Source of the DNA: Thermoplasmata archaeon
GTDB taxonomy: Archaea > Thermoplasmatota > Thermoplasmata > UBA10834
Length of the DNA stretch: 33,559 nt
Direction: 5' to 3'
Assembly (NCBI GenBank): GCA_020696365.1
Contig: JAEHCM010000011.1
Location: forward strand, 1 to 33,559
The notes beneath the pieces were generated by a model. That model was not told the DNA's origin and made no database searches. It saw only the letters and a list, made by a program, of their open reading frames with translations. Made by a program: the position numbers and the translations under genes. This document shows, piece after piece, positions 16,100 through 24,006 of this stretch. Each line of letters opens with the position of its first letter. Positions within the stretch are counted from its first letter, which is position 1.

Positions 16100-17419
16100 A
16101 TGGAAGAGAACAAGCTAGCGCCCCATGTTCAGGAAATCGCACGGGCGCTCGGGGATAAGTTGTCAGAGGAAGAGATAGAGGCGGAGCTCCGCAGTTATGT
16201 CGACAAGTACAAGCTCAGCATACCTGTGGCGAAGAAGACCATCGTGAAGAAGTATGGCGGAGACATGAACGGCTTCACCGCCGGCTTCCAGAGGAAGCTG
16301 GGCGAGCTGAGGCCGAACGAACCGAACGTGGACTTCGTCGCGAGGGTCCTGACCGCCAACGACAAGATAATCGACGCTAGGGGAGAGAAGAAGAAGATCG
16401 TCTACGGCCTGTTCGGAGACGAATCGACCACCCTGCCGTACACCGTGTGGGAGCCCGAGGGGCTCGAGCTCGACAAGGGAGACGTCATCTCCGTCAAGGG
16501 AGCCTACACCAAGGAGTACAAGGGGAGGGTGGAGGTGCATCTGGGGAACAGGGTCGCCGTAAGCAAGGAGGACCCTTCGACGATAGAAGCCTCGGATGTC
16601 GCCCAGGGACCGCCCAAGGTCGTTACCATAGGCCAGATCAGGGACAGCATGGGCTTCGTCGAGGTCAAGGCGCGCATCCTATCGGTCGAGACGCGTGACG
16701 TGACGGTCCAAGGAGAGAGCAAGACGATATACTCCGGCACGCTCGCGGACGAGTCGGGCAAGATACAGTACACGGCGTGGACGGACTTCAAGCTCAAGCA
16801 GGGTGAGCTGCTGAAGATATCCAGAGGCACGGTCAAGAGCTGGCGGGGCATCCCGCAGCTCAACTTCGACGAGAGGGCAGACGTGCTGCGCTTGAAAGAG
16901 AAGTTTCCGACCTTGGAGGAGCTGAGCAAGACCAGCATAACTCCGCTTTCCGATGTCGCGGGCAGAGGAGGGGCCGCGGGCGTGTCCGTCAGAGGGACCG
17001 TGATCGAGGTCAGGGACGGCTCCGGGCTCATCATGCGCTGCCCCGAGTGCAAGCGCGCCCTCCAGAAGGGCACGTGCAAGATACACGGACAGGTGGAAGG
17101 CTACCCGGACCTGAGGATTAAGGCGGTCATAGACGACGGCACGGGTTCGGTCAGCGCCGTGTTCGGGAGGGAGCTCACCGAGAAGCTCATGGGCTTCTCG
17201 CTCGAGGATTGCATGGAAAAGGCCCGGCAGGCGATGAGCTCCGATGGCATCAAGGACTCGATGGAGGACTCGTTGCTGTTCAGGACTATTGACGCGAGCG
17301 GCAACGTGACGGCCGACACTTACGGCCTGTCGATGATCACCAAGGAGGCCGAGCTCAAGGTGCCCGAGGCGAGGCAGGAGATCGAGAGACTCCTCATAGA
17401 GCTGGAGGAGAGCAGATGA
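16100..17419 (+). CDS. rpa1: Replication protein A (RPA41-type ssDNA-binding protein)
   Basis: A 439-aa protein with an N-terminal helical region (about 1-70), then repeated OB-folds (about 72-165, 175-265 and 285-400). The OB pattern is clear in VDFVARVLTAND and in GFVEVKARILSVETRDV. The last OB-fold carries a zinc finger, CPECKRALQKGTCKIHG, with Cys-x2-Cys and Cys-x2-His ligands, as in euryarchaeal RPA. It coats single-stranded DNA during replication and repair. It is the first gene of a two-gene operon and its TGA overlaps the ATG of the next gene, an arrangement conserved in euryarchaea with the COG3390 partner. Confidence 0.92.
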   Translation: MEENKLAPHVQEIARALGDKLSEEEIEAELRSYVDKYKLSIPVAKKTIVKKYGGDMNGFTAGFQRKLGELRPNEPNVDFVARVLTANDKIIDARGEKKKIVYGLFGDESTTLPYTVWEPEGLELDKGDVISVKGAYTKEYKGRVEVHLGNRVAVSKEDPSTIEASDVAQGPPKVVTIGQIRDSMGFVEVKARILSVETRDVTVQGESKTIYSGTLADESGKIQYTAWTDFKLKQGELLKISRGTVKSWRGIPQLNFDERADVLRLKEKFPTLEELSKTSITPLSDVAGRGGAAGVSVRGTVIEVRDGSGLIMRCPECKRALQKGTCKIHGQVEGYPDLRIKAVIDDGTGSVSAVFGRELTEKLMGFSLEDCMEKARQAMSSDGIKDSMEDSLLFRTIDASGNVTADTYGLSMITKEAELKVPEARQEIERLLIELEESR

Positions 17420-18357
17420 ACATACGCGAGGTCTCATGGCGCGTATTCGCGGAAGAGTACGCCTCGTCCACGATGGAGCACTCTGGCGAGGGGGAGAAGC
17501 CCGTGGCGTACGTGGTCACCCCTCTCGGTGCCAGGGTCAACCGCATGCTCGTCGTCGGCGTCGTGACCGAGGTCGAGGAGGTCGGCGAGGAGGGCAGACC
17601 GCGCTACCGCGCGAGGATGGAGGACCCCACCGGGACGTTCTACCTCTCCGCGGGGGAGTATCAGCCCGAGGCGGCGGTCTCTCTGTCCAAGATATCGCCT
17701 CCCGCGTTCGCTGCGGTAGTCGGCAAGAGCCGCGCGTACTCGCCCGAAGAGGGCGTGACATACCTCAGCATACGTCCGGAGCGCATAAGAGAGGTCACTG
17801 GCGAGGCGCGCGACAACTGGGTGCTAGAGACGGCGAAGAGCACGCTCGTCAGGATAGACGCCGTCGAGGAGGCACTCAAGATGGACCAGCCGAGCGCGGG
17901 CGAGCTCGTTCGCCTGGGCTATCCCGAGAACCTCGCGGAGGGGGTCGTGCTCGCGCTGGAGTACTACAAGGAGGTCGACCTGGACCGTTTCAGGGAATCC
18001 GTCAAGGACGCCCTGAGGACGATCCTGCCCGATGGCAGGAAGGTGCCTTCAGGCGAGAGGCGTCCCAAGCCGTCGGCTCCTGCTGAACCATCCCCAGAGA
18101 AGAAGACGACGGGGAAGGAGAAAGACGACGCTGCGGAGGAGCTACAGGAGCTCGAGGTCGGAGGAGACGAGGAGGCGATCGTCCTCGGCATAATCGACTC
18201 GCTCGACGAGGGGCCGAAGGGCGCTCAATGGGAGAAGATCGTCGAGGCCGCGAAGGCGAAGAAGATAGACAAGGTCCGCCTCGAGGAGATCATATCGAAC
18301 CTGCTGGACAAGGGCGAGGTGTACGAGCCCGAGCTTGGCATGATGAAGAAGATCTAG
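17416..18357 (+). CDS. rpa3: RPA-associated protein (Rpa3/COG3390 family)
   Basis: A 313-aa partner of the preceding RPA. An N-terminal OB-fold (about 5-125; ARVNRMLVVGVVTEVEE, DPTGTFYLSAGEYQPE) precedes helices around 130-200. A long low-complexity charged linker (about 205-250, rich in Pro, Lys and Glu) leads to a C-terminal winged-helix-like domain (about 255-313; GAQWEKIVEAAKAKKIDK, then LLDKGEVYEPELGM). In haloarchaea this family pairs genetically with its own RPA and works in ssDNA repair. The ATG overlaps the RPA stop codon, so expression is coupled. No zinc site is seen. Confidence 0.9.
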   Translation: MNIREVSWRVFAEEYASSTMEHSGEGEKPVAYVVTPLGARVNRMLVVGVVTEVEEVGEEGRPRYRARMEDPTGTFYLSAGEYQPEAAVSLSKISPPAFAAVVGKSRAYSPEEGVTYLSIRPERIREVTGEARDNWVLETAKSTLVRIDAVEEALKMDQPSAGELVRLGYPENLAEGVVLALEYYKEVDLDRFRESVKDALRTILPDGRKVPSGERRPKPSAPAEPSPEKKTTGKEKDDAAEELQELEVGGDEEAIVLGIIDSLDEGPKGAQWEKIVEAAKAKKIDKVRLEEIISNLLDKGEVYEPELGMMKKI

Positions 18358-18361
18358 ACGG

Positions 18362-19024
18362 TCAACGGAGGGCGTCGTGCAGCAGAGCCAGCAGAATCAG
18401 GAGCAACGGTGTGACGACCGCGGATGTCGCCACCTTCGCCGGGCCCCTCCATTCTGTTCCCTCCGTCACCAACGTGGTCAGGACCAACATCAGCGAGAAC
18501 ATCGTGGCGAACACTCCGGCGATCCCTGCGATCGCAACGGCATAGAACAGCCACTCTGATGATTCTACTGATAGAGCCAGCGCGCAAGTCGCGACCGCTG
18601 CCGTTGCCATCATGACCCAGTGGGATGGGCTGCCCAGGCTTGCGCCCCTCGGCCCGGACGCGGTCAGAAGGGAACGAATGAACGGTACGATGAGGAAGGC
18701 GAGCGCCGTCCCGAACAGGACTCCCGTGACAGCCCTCCTCGCGTTGTTGGTATCGACTATCCCTGTGTACGACAACACCACGTCGGCCATCGCCGGCAAC
18801 ATGATCAGCCCGAGGGCCACCAACGACCGGAGGCCCGGCAGGCCCGATAGGCGTGGGTCACGGCGAGCCAATATGATCGCTGCCGAGATGAGGAAACCGA
18901 GGTGCAGCCCGAGGCAGCGCGCGCAGAGGGGCATCTGAAAATCGTCGATGAAATAGGAGCGTTCCGCGAGCTGGTGACATAACGATGAACCGAGGAATGT
19001 CAGGACCAACTCGAGCGTTCCCAT
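18362..19024 (-). CDS. DUF2085 membrane protein
   Basis: A 220-aa multi-spanning membrane protein. The DUF2085 signature is near the N-terminus: CHQLAERSYFI, then the paired cysteines of PLCARCLGLHLGF. Five or so hydrophobic helices follow, and the protein ends in LLILLALLHDAL. Function is unknown; the Cys/His set suggests a metal or redox site at the membrane face. I take ATG at 19024 because a TATA-like ATTAATAG lies at 19051-19058, which would put the transcript start near 19028; the in-frame ATG at 19045 would then be untranscribed. The gene converges with the RPA operon, with 4 bp between stops. A second DUF2085 gene lies at 19630-20271. Confidence 0.82.
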   Translation of the reverse strand: MGTLELVLTFLGSSLCHQLAERSYFIDDFQMPLCARCLGLHLGFLISAAIILARRDPRLSGLPGLRSLVALGLIMLPAMADVVLSYTGIVDTNNARRAVTGVLFGTALAFLIVPFIRSLLTASGPRGASLGSPSHWVMMATAAVATCALALSVESSEWLFYAVAIAGIAGVFATMFSLMLVLTTLVTEGTEWRGPAKVATSAVVTPLLLILLALLHDALR

Positions 19025-19050
19025 GTGCACCTGGGATGGAATCATCCAGG

Positions 19051-19058
19051 ATTAATAG
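19051..19058 (-). promoter_or_regulatory. TATA-like box for the DUF2085 gene
   Basis: ATTAATAG (CTATTAAT on the minus strand) is about 30 bp from the chosen ATG at 19024. The same octamer precedes the neighbouring zinc-ribbon gene at 19585-19592, so both probably use the same promoter type. Confidence 0.5.
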
Positions 19059-19168
19059 TTCTCAGCGAGCGCATCACGCGAAATGCGCGTGGAAATGAGA
19101 GATAAGAAAATGGGTACGGGGGAAACCCCCCGAAACCAACGGGTTTCAGTGCTTGCCGCCCACTGGTC

Positions 19169-19513
19169 TCACGTAGCCAGGAATCCCAGCCCGATTATTC
19201 CGCCCCAGCATACGACGGCTATCACGATGGACAGCACCGCAAGTATCAGGCACATCTTGCCCGTTTCCTTGAGCTCGGGCTCAGGCTTGGAGTAGTATAT
19301 CGCTCCGATGATGAAGCCCACGATCGGAATGAAGAACGAAAGCAGGTAGAAGAGTATCTTGACTCCGCTGCTAATCGTCTCTCCCCTCGGCTGGCTTGCA
19401 TACGCCTGCGCACGAAAGTCATGACCGCAATACGGGCACACGTTGGCATCCCATGATATCGAGCGACCGCAAGACACACAGTTCCTAGGCTGCTGAGCTT
19501 GTGCTTCTGACAT
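19169..19513 (-). CDS. Zinc-ribbon membrane protein
   Basis: A 114-aa protein with an N-terminal zinc ribbon (NCVSCGRSI, then VCPYCGHDF; two Cys-x2-Cys knuckles at about 12-15 and 26-29). A short linker leads to two transmembrane helices (about 51-71 and 87-110) separated by a charged YYSKPEPELKETGK loop. This architecture is common in Thermoplasmata and has no assigned role; the ribbon faces the cytoplasm in the usual topology. A TATA-like box lies at 19585-19592 and GGTGA or AAGGAA serves as Shine-Dalgarno before the ATG. Confidence 0.75.
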   Translation of the reverse strand: MSEAQAQQPRNCVSCGRSISWDANVCPYCGHDFRAQAYASQPRGETISSGVKILFYLLSFFIPIVGFIIGAIYYSKPEPELKETGKMCLILAVLSIVIAVVCWGGIIGLGFLAT

Positions 19514-19584
19514 GATTCACCATTCCTTCTATGAGAAGCCGAGCCTCGCCCCGCCTCCGTCGCCTCTGAATCGAACTGGGCAGT

Positions 19585-19592
19585 ATTAATAG
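19585..19592 (-). promoter_or_regulatory. TATA-like box for the zinc-ribbon gene
   Basis: ATTAATAG occurs in the spacer before the zinc-ribbon gene, about 75 bp from its ATG at 19513. It is identical to the element at 19051-19058. A leader of about 45 nt is predicted. Confidence 0.45.
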
Positions 19593-19629
19593 TTGCTTCG
19601 TTTCACCCGGGATTCCAGCATCCAATCCG

Positions 19630-20271
19630 CTATTGGTCGGCTTCGTCGAATCGACTTTCAACGCCTCCATCCAGAGACGTGTCCGAATTTTCCTGAAGCC
19701 TCTCCTGCTCGGAAGATGTTGTTCGTTTCGCATCCTCCCGAAAAGCGAGCACGAAGCTCGCGAGAAGCAGTGCCAAAGCCGCGCCTCCGATAATGCCCGT
19801 AACAAGCCTCAGAGGGTTCGTCGACTCGTAACCCGTCACGAGTTGAAGGCCGCCGTCGAGCCCGATCGGGACCAAGCCGACGAGCAGCCATATCGGATTC
19901 GGCTGAAGGAAGAAGAACGTGGCTATCCCGAAACCGAGGGCAAGCCCGATGAAAAGGCCGAGATCCCGCGAGCAGAAAGGCATCTGGTTGCCGTTCAGGA
20001 AGTAGCTCCGCTCGGCTATCTGATGGCACTCGAGATCGCCTATGATGTAGATGGTCCGAGGCACGATACTCAATGATTCGAACTGTGCGATGTTCTCCCG
20101 CATACCGACCGTTCCCGTGAGATCAAGAAGCGTGTCTGATGGGACCAGCAGCGGGGCCGTAACGGTGAGCGCGACCCATATGGTGCTCGCCACGAGTAGA
20201 ATCAGCAGAACCCCAGATGTGATCCGGCCGCCATCATCTCTCAACGACCACAGACGCGTACCCAACCACAT
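19630..20271 (-). CDS. Second DUF2085-like membrane protein, partly degenerate motif
   Basis: A 213-aa membrane protein with the DUF2085 pattern at about 82-112: ECHQIAERSYFLNGNQMPFCSRDLGLFIGL. Compared with the paralogue at 18362-19024, the second cysteine of the C-x-R-C pair is replaced by Asp (CSRD instead of CARC), so any metal or redox site is altered. There is one hydrophobic helix before the motif (about 20-43) and two or three after it, then a charged C-terminal tail (about 182-213) rich in Glu, Ser and Asp. The start at 20271 overlaps the end of the Memo gene by about 38 bp; TTG at 20244 is a shorter alternative. Likely co-transcribed with Memo. Confidence 0.75.
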   Translation of the reverse strand: MWLGTRLWSLRDDGGRITSGVLLILLVASTIWVALTVTAPLLVPSDTLLDLTGTVGMRENIAQFESLSIVPRTIYIIGDLECHQIAERSYFLNGNQMPFCSRDLGLFIGLALGFGIATFFFLQPNPIWLLVGLVPIGLDGGLQLVTGYESTNPLRLVTGIIGGAALALLLASFVLAFREDAKRTTSSEQERLQENSDTSLDGGVESRFDEADQ

Positions 20272-21049
20272 CCCTCATCGGCCTGACATCGCCCGATGTC
20301 GCATACTTCAGAATCCTGGCTTTTCCGCCGCGGCAGGCGGTCAGCATCGCCATCACAGGACCGTAGCCGCACATGGATATGTTCTCATCCATCACGACCC
20401 TGTACAATCCCTTAGGGTCCATCTCCTCTATGGCCTTCAACGCCATAGCGTCCTTCGCCTTCGCGGTCGCGGCGCTCACGTAGTGCGAGAAATCCGTAGA
20501 TGCGACGATGACTGCATCCCGGTCCTTGATCGCATCCCGGATCGTCTCGCCGACCGAGACCGCAGCGTCGTAGTCCTGGAATGTCATGCAGATAGGGACG
20601 AACATGAAATCCTGCGACAGAAACTGTATGAACGGGAGCTGCACTTCGATAGAATGCTCGGAGTGATGGGACTGGTTGTCGACATCCACGAGGTCCTTCC
20701 TCAGGGCCTGCGCCAGCTCCTGGTCGACCTTGGCCACCCCCAGAGGGGTCTCGAAATCCTCCGTGGAAAGCGCGATGCCGGAACCTCGTCCTGTGTGGTT
20801 CGGCCCGAGTATCACGAATGTCTTGGGAACGCCGTCCGCGGCTATCTCCGCGTAGAGATGGGACGCCACGCCGCCGGAGAACACGAACCCTGCATGCGGG
20901 GCGACTCCACCGACGATCTTCCTAGGACCCTTCCTAGGCGTCGGCAGAAGCTGCGGACCGAGCGGCCCCTTGAAGCACTCCTCGACCTCACGGGTTAGAC
21001 CCGCCTTGTCGCCGGCATAGAACTGACCTGCCACAGCTGGACGTCTCAC
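20234..21049 (-). CDS. MEMO1 family protein (AmmeMemoRadiSam system protein B)
   Basis: A protein of about 271 aa that starts at GTG 21049 with RRPAVAGQFY, the exact conserved start of the family. A strong GGAGGAGGG Shine-Dalgarno lies about six bases upstream, so the longer frame reaching 21109 is not the start. Family motifs present are VAPHAGFVFSGG, VILGPNHTG, HHSEHSIEVQLPF and ASTDFSHYV; their His and Asp residues form the metal-site pocket related to LigB-type dioxygenases. Archaeal members follow rpsB in the conserved rpoN-rpoK-eno-rpsB cluster, as here. The biochemical role is unsettled; links to radical-SAM and AMMECR1 partners are known, but neither partner is in this window. Confidence 0.9.
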   Translation of the reverse strand: MRRPAVAGQFYAGDKAGLTREVEECFKGPLGPQLLPTPRKGPRKIVGGVAPHAGFVFSGGVASHLYAEIAADGVPKTFVILGPNHTGRGSGIALSTEDFETPLGVAKVDQELAQALRKDLVDVDNQSHHSEHSIEVQLPFIQFLSQDFMFVPICMTFQDYDAAVSVGETIRDAIKDRDAVIVASTDFSHYVSAATAKAKDAMALKAIEEMDPKGLYRVVMDENISMCGYGPVMAMLTACRGGKARILKYATSGDVRPMRDVVGYASVVVER

Positions 21050-21133
21050 ACGAGACCCTCCTCCGTCAATACATAGCAATGGCTGGCAGACAATATTAGA
21101 TTTCCCCACAAGGACGCCGTCGGAGACACGTGG

Positions 21134-21775
21134 CTACAGGGAAGCCTCGAAGTCATCCACGGTCATCTTGAAATCCTCATCGGCCTGGATGGCTCCCCTC
21201 GCCTTGAGGACCTCCCTCGTAAGCAACCAGTAGATGGTCGCCAGAGCGCGCCTACCCTTGTTGTTCGAGGGTATCACGAGATCGACGTTCCTCGTCTCGT
21301 TGTTGGCATCGCATACCGCCACAATCGGGATGCCAACGCTCAACGCCTCAGACAGCGCCTGTTCGTCGGCCGCTGGGTCGGTGACTAGGACTACTTCGGG
21401 TTCGACGAAAGATGGAAGTATCGGGTTCGTGAGCGAACCAGGAACGAACCTTCCCGCGACGATGCCAGCACCAGTAGCCTTGGCGAATGTCTTCGCTGGC
21501 TTCTGTCCGTACTGTCTCGCCGAGACGACGAGCACCATGTTGGGCGGGCATCGCGCCAGGAACTTCGAGGCGACCCGTATCCTCTCGTCCGTCTTCTTGA
21601 TGTCGAGCACGTACAATCCGTCTGATCGAACCTTGAATATGAAATCCTTCATGTCGGCGCTCTTCTGCTGAGTGCCGATGTGCACGCCGGATGTCAGGTA
21701 GACATCCTCGGGTATGAGAAGCCGGGATTCCTGTCCCCCTGACGCCTCGATCTCAGTAACGGCTTGCTCTTCCAT
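21134..21775 (-). CDS. rpsB: Small ribosomal subunit protein S2 (uS2)
   Basis: A 213-aa archaeal-type S2. After a short acidic extension it shows [32 protein letters not shown], the PGSLTNP turn (about 108-114), [15 protein letters not shown] and [29 protein letters not shown], all diagnostic. It lacks the bacterial coiled-coil insertion and matches archaeal lengths (about 200-230). The ATG follows a GAGG Shine-Dalgarno and lies 9 bp after the rpoK stop, so it is in the rpoK operon. Its sequence is the best evidence in the window that the host is archaeal. Confidence 0.96.
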   Translation of the reverse strand: MEEQAVTEIEASGGQESRLLIPEDVYLTSGVHIGTQQKSADMKDFIFKVRSDGLYVLDIKKTDERIRVASKFLARCPPNMVLVVSARQYGQKPAKTFAKATGAGIVAGRFVPGSLTNPILPSFVEPEVVLVTDPAADEQALSEALSVGIPIVAVCDANNETRNVDLVIPSNNKGRRALATIYWLLTREVLKARGAIQADEDFKMTVDDFEASL

Positions 21776-21784
21776 TTGAAAACC

Positions 21785-21958
21785 TCAGCCACTTCTCTTG
21801 ACGGTCATCGGGATCGCGCCACTATTGTATTCCATGATGGCTATCTCGATCGGGTCGATCACGCTGTCCGCAATGTCCGCCAGCACCGGCGAACCCATGC
21901 TGATCTGCAAGGCCCTCGCGCCGATGATCCTTGCCTTCTCAAACCGAGTATACTTCAC
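21785..21958 (-). CDS. rpoK: DNA-directed RNA polymerase subunit K (Rpo6)
   Basis: A 57-aa subunit, homologous to eukaryotic RPB6 and bacterial omega. It starts at GTG 21958 as [20 protein letters not shown] and contains GSPVL and [21 protein letters not shown], the family core. A GAGAGG site lies eight bases upstream, and a TATA box (TATATAAAG, minus strand, about 22001-22010) would start the transcript near 21975, just before this GTG. A longer frame to 22192 would include sequence upstream of the promoter, so it is rejected. rpsB follows after 9 bp; the enolase gene often found between them is absent. Confidence 0.92.
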   Translation of the reverse strand: MKYTRFEKARIIGARALQISMGSPVLADIADSVIDPIEIAIMEYNSGAIPMTVKRSG

Positions 21959-22000
21959 GATAGCAACCTCTCTGTGGAGGTATCCCCTAAAATATGGCTC

Positions 22001-22010
22001 CTTTATATAC
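22001..22010 (-). promoter_or_regulatory. TATA box of the rpoK-rpsB-Memo operon
   Basis: On the minus strand GTATATAAAG lies about 45 bp before the GTG of rpoK and is a near-consensus archaeal TATA box. The predicted start is near 21975-21980, giving a leader of about 20 nt with a GAGAGG Shine-Dalgarno. Confidence 0.8.
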
Positions 22011-22179
22011 GTTTTGGGTCCAGTCGGTCGTTTGACCGCTATCGAAGGGCCTCCTGTGGCGTGCGACGGGTGCGGATAGCGTCGATGGCCCCGATTGCGC
22101 TGAATCCGTACGGTTATCGTATCCAGATGTTCGAAATCGGCAGATTTCCACCCAAATAATGCGTGTAAAACCATAACCG

Positions 22180-22188
22180 ATTTATCAA
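22180..22188 (+). promoter_or_regulatory. TATA-like box and Shine-Dalgarno of the aminotransferase gene
   Basis: CGATTTATC at about 22178-22186 resembles the RPA-operon TATA box (CGATTTATAT). Transcription would start near 22208, and AGGAG at 22211-22215 lies nine bases before the ATG at 22225. That spacing favours 22225 over the ATG at 22216, which abuts the Shine-Dalgarno. Confidence 0.5.
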
Positions 22189-22224
22189 GCATGTGCTTAC
22201 AGTCCGACCAAGGAGATGTTTCTA

Positions 22225-23568
22225 ATGACGAAAGTACCGAACATCAAGGTGGAGCCTCCGGGCCCGGAGGCGAAGAAGGCCGTCGCCAAGGACGAGGAGT
22301 GGCTTGTGAAGGCGACGAAATCCTGGCCGCTTGTTTTCAAGAAGGCCGAGGGGGCGGTCATCGAGGACGTCGATGGCAACATGTACATCGACTTCTACGC
22401 CGGTGTCGGCGTTCTGAACATCGGAGCGAGACATCCGAAGGTCGTCGCCGCCGTCAAGGACCAGGTCGACAAGTACACGCACGTCGCTGGTACGGATTTC
22501 TACTGCAAGCTGCAGAACGAGGTCGCCGAGAGGCTCGCGAAGTCCGTTCCTGGTGACAACAAGAAGATGGTGTTCTTCTCGAACACAGGCTCGGAGTCCT
22601 TCGAGTCCGCTATCAAGATAGCCAAGTCGGCGACGAAGAAACAGGTGATCGTCGAATTCCTGGGAGCGTTCCACGGAAGGACCACGGGATCGATGTCGTG
22701 CACCGCCAGCAAGTGGGTCCAGAGGGAGGGCTACACGGCCACCCTGATGCCTGGCGTGTACCACGTGCCATACGCATACTGCTACAGATGCATGTACAAC
22801 CTCGAATACCCGAGCTGCAACATGCACTGCGTCAGTGCGATCGAGGACATCTACTTCGAGAACCAGATACCGCCGAGCGATGTCGCGGCAATCAGCATGG
22901 AGGTCGTCCAGGGAGAGGGAGGATATGTCGTCCCTCCGAAGGAGTTCGTCAAGGGGGTCTTCGAGCTGACAAGGAAGCACAAGTGCCTGTTCATAGACGA
23001 CGAGGTCCAATCCGGCATGGGCAGGACCGGCAAGATGTGGGCGTTCGAGCACTTCGATGTCGTGCCTGATATCATCTGCAGCGCGAAGTCGCTCGGGGGC
23101 GGCCTGCCGTTGGGAGCGACCATCATAGACGCCAAGCTGGCGTTCGACAGGTATGGCAGACACTCGAATACCTTCGGTGGTGCGTCGTTGTCGCACGCGG
23201 CGGCCCTCGCTACGCTCAGCGTCCTAGAGGAGGAGAAGCTGATAGACCGCGCGGCCAAGCTGGGTGCAGAGTCGAAGAAGAGGCTTCAGGAGATGCAGGA
23301 CCAGTACGAGGTCATCGGCGACACGAGAGGAGTCGGCATGATGCTCGCGCACGAGTTCGTGCAGGACCGCAAGACGAAGAAGCACGCGGCTAAGAGCAGG
23401 GACAAGATCACGGAGCTGGCGTTCAAGAAGGGCGTCATGCTGCTACCGTGCGGCCGCTCCGTCGTGAGATACATCCCGCCTCTGAACATACCGGAAGAGC
23501 AGCTCGATACGGGCTTCGATATCGTCGAGGAATGCATCAAGATCGTGAACAAGGACAGGGCCGACTGA
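22225..23568 (+). CDS. Class III PLP-dependent aminotransferase (GABA/ornithine-type or amino-acid racemase)
   Basis: A 447-aa fold-type I PLP enzyme. It shows [15 protein letters not shown] (phosphate-binding), FLGAFHGRT, the Asp pair in [15 protein letters not shown] that contacts the pyridine nitrogen, and the Schiff-base lysine Lys288 in [14 protein letters not shown]. The nearest families I recognise are archaeal 4-aminobutyrate/ornithine aminotransferase-like proteins, some of which (in Thermococcales) are amino-acid racemases, so substrate is left open. A Cys-x2-Cys-x8-Cys-x3-Cys insert (C186, C189, C198, C202; [18 protein letters not shown]) is a lineage feature that could bind metal. 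A role in amino-acid fermentation would fit the protease genes downstream. Single gene with its own promoter and terminator. Confidence 0.9.
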   Translation: MTKVPNIKVEPPGPEAKKAVAKDEEWLVKATKSWPLVFKKAEGAVIEDVDGNMYIDFYAGVGVLNIGARHPKVVAAVKDQVDKYTHVAGTDFYCKLQNEVAERLAKSVPGDNKKMVFFSNTGSESFESAIKIAKSATKKQVIVEFLGAFHGRTTGSMSCTASKWVQREGYTATLMPGVYHVPYAYCYRCMYNLEYPSCNMHCVSAIEDIYFENQIPPSDVAAISMEVVQGEGGYVVPPKEFVKGVFELTRKHKCLFIDDEVQSGMGRTGKMWAFEHFDVVPDIICSAKSLGGGLPLGATIIDAKLAFDRYGRHSNTFGGASLSHAAALATLSVLEEEKLIDRAAKLGAESKKRLQEMQDQYEVIGDTRGVGMMLAHEFVQDRKTKKHAAKSRDKITELAFKKGVMLLPCGRSVVRYIPPLNIPEEQLDTGFDIVEECIKIVNKDRAD

Positions 23569-23619
23569 GCAGATTCCCGCCCTGTCTGGAAACGGTCCCA
23601 CCTCAAACCTCTTCTCATC

Positions 23620-23643
23620 ATTCAGGGTGTGGACACCCTGAAT
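23620..23643 (+). terminator. Hairpin terminator after the aminotransferase gene
   Basis: ATTCAGGGTG-TGGA-CACCCTGAAT forms a perfect 10-bp stem with a 4-nt loop about 52 bp after the stop codon. It is followed by a pyrimidine-rich run (CCCCGTCATTTTCCTTCATT). It separates this gene from the leftward zinc-ribbon gene. Confidence 0.75.
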
Positions 23644-23691
23644 CCCCGTCATTTTCCTTCATTACGACATCTTCAGTGATCTACCCATTCT

Positions 23692-23898
23692 TCAGCGGAG
23701 AAATACGGCACCGCACTCAACGCACCGATAGCCTTCGGAACTTCCCGGGGTTCCATAGCCCGTCACTGGCTTTCCACCGACGGAAGCCATTCTGGGCCTC
23801 GTGTCGAACCACTCTAAACGTGTCGAATCGCTGCGCTTCACGGATATGGCTGCGACGAAACCACGTACCATCCGGCCTTCGCACGAAGGACACTTCAC
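23692..23898 (-). CDS. Small zinc-ribbon protein (DUF6487-like)
   Basis: A 68-aa protein with two Cys-x2-Cys knuckles at its ends (MKCPSCEG and YRCVECGAVF) and a central LEWFDTRP segment. This is the layout of small DUF6487-like ribbons that begin MKCPxCxG and end in YRCxxC. No signal or membrane segment is present. Function is unknown; it could bind zinc and nucleic acid or protein. It converges with the aminotransferase gene. The reading frame and paired knuckles support a real gene despite its size. Confidence 0.65.
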   Translation of the reverse strand: MKCPSCEGRMVRGFVAAISVKRSDSTRLEWFDTRPRMASVGGKPVTGYGTPGSSEGYRCVECGAVFLR

Positions 23899-24006
23899 GC
23901 CGTCACCTTACTGGGGAAATCGGGTAGGAGCGGGAAAACTGTTTCGACCGCCCCTACATGGCGCATCTCAGAGGGCTGACCTAGAGGAAGTGGCTGCGGC
24001 GCGGGA

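Noticed and set aside
22222..23196. 324-codon leftward frame opposite the aminotransferase
   Set aside because: Antisense to a gene with intact PLP-binding motifs; no independent support.
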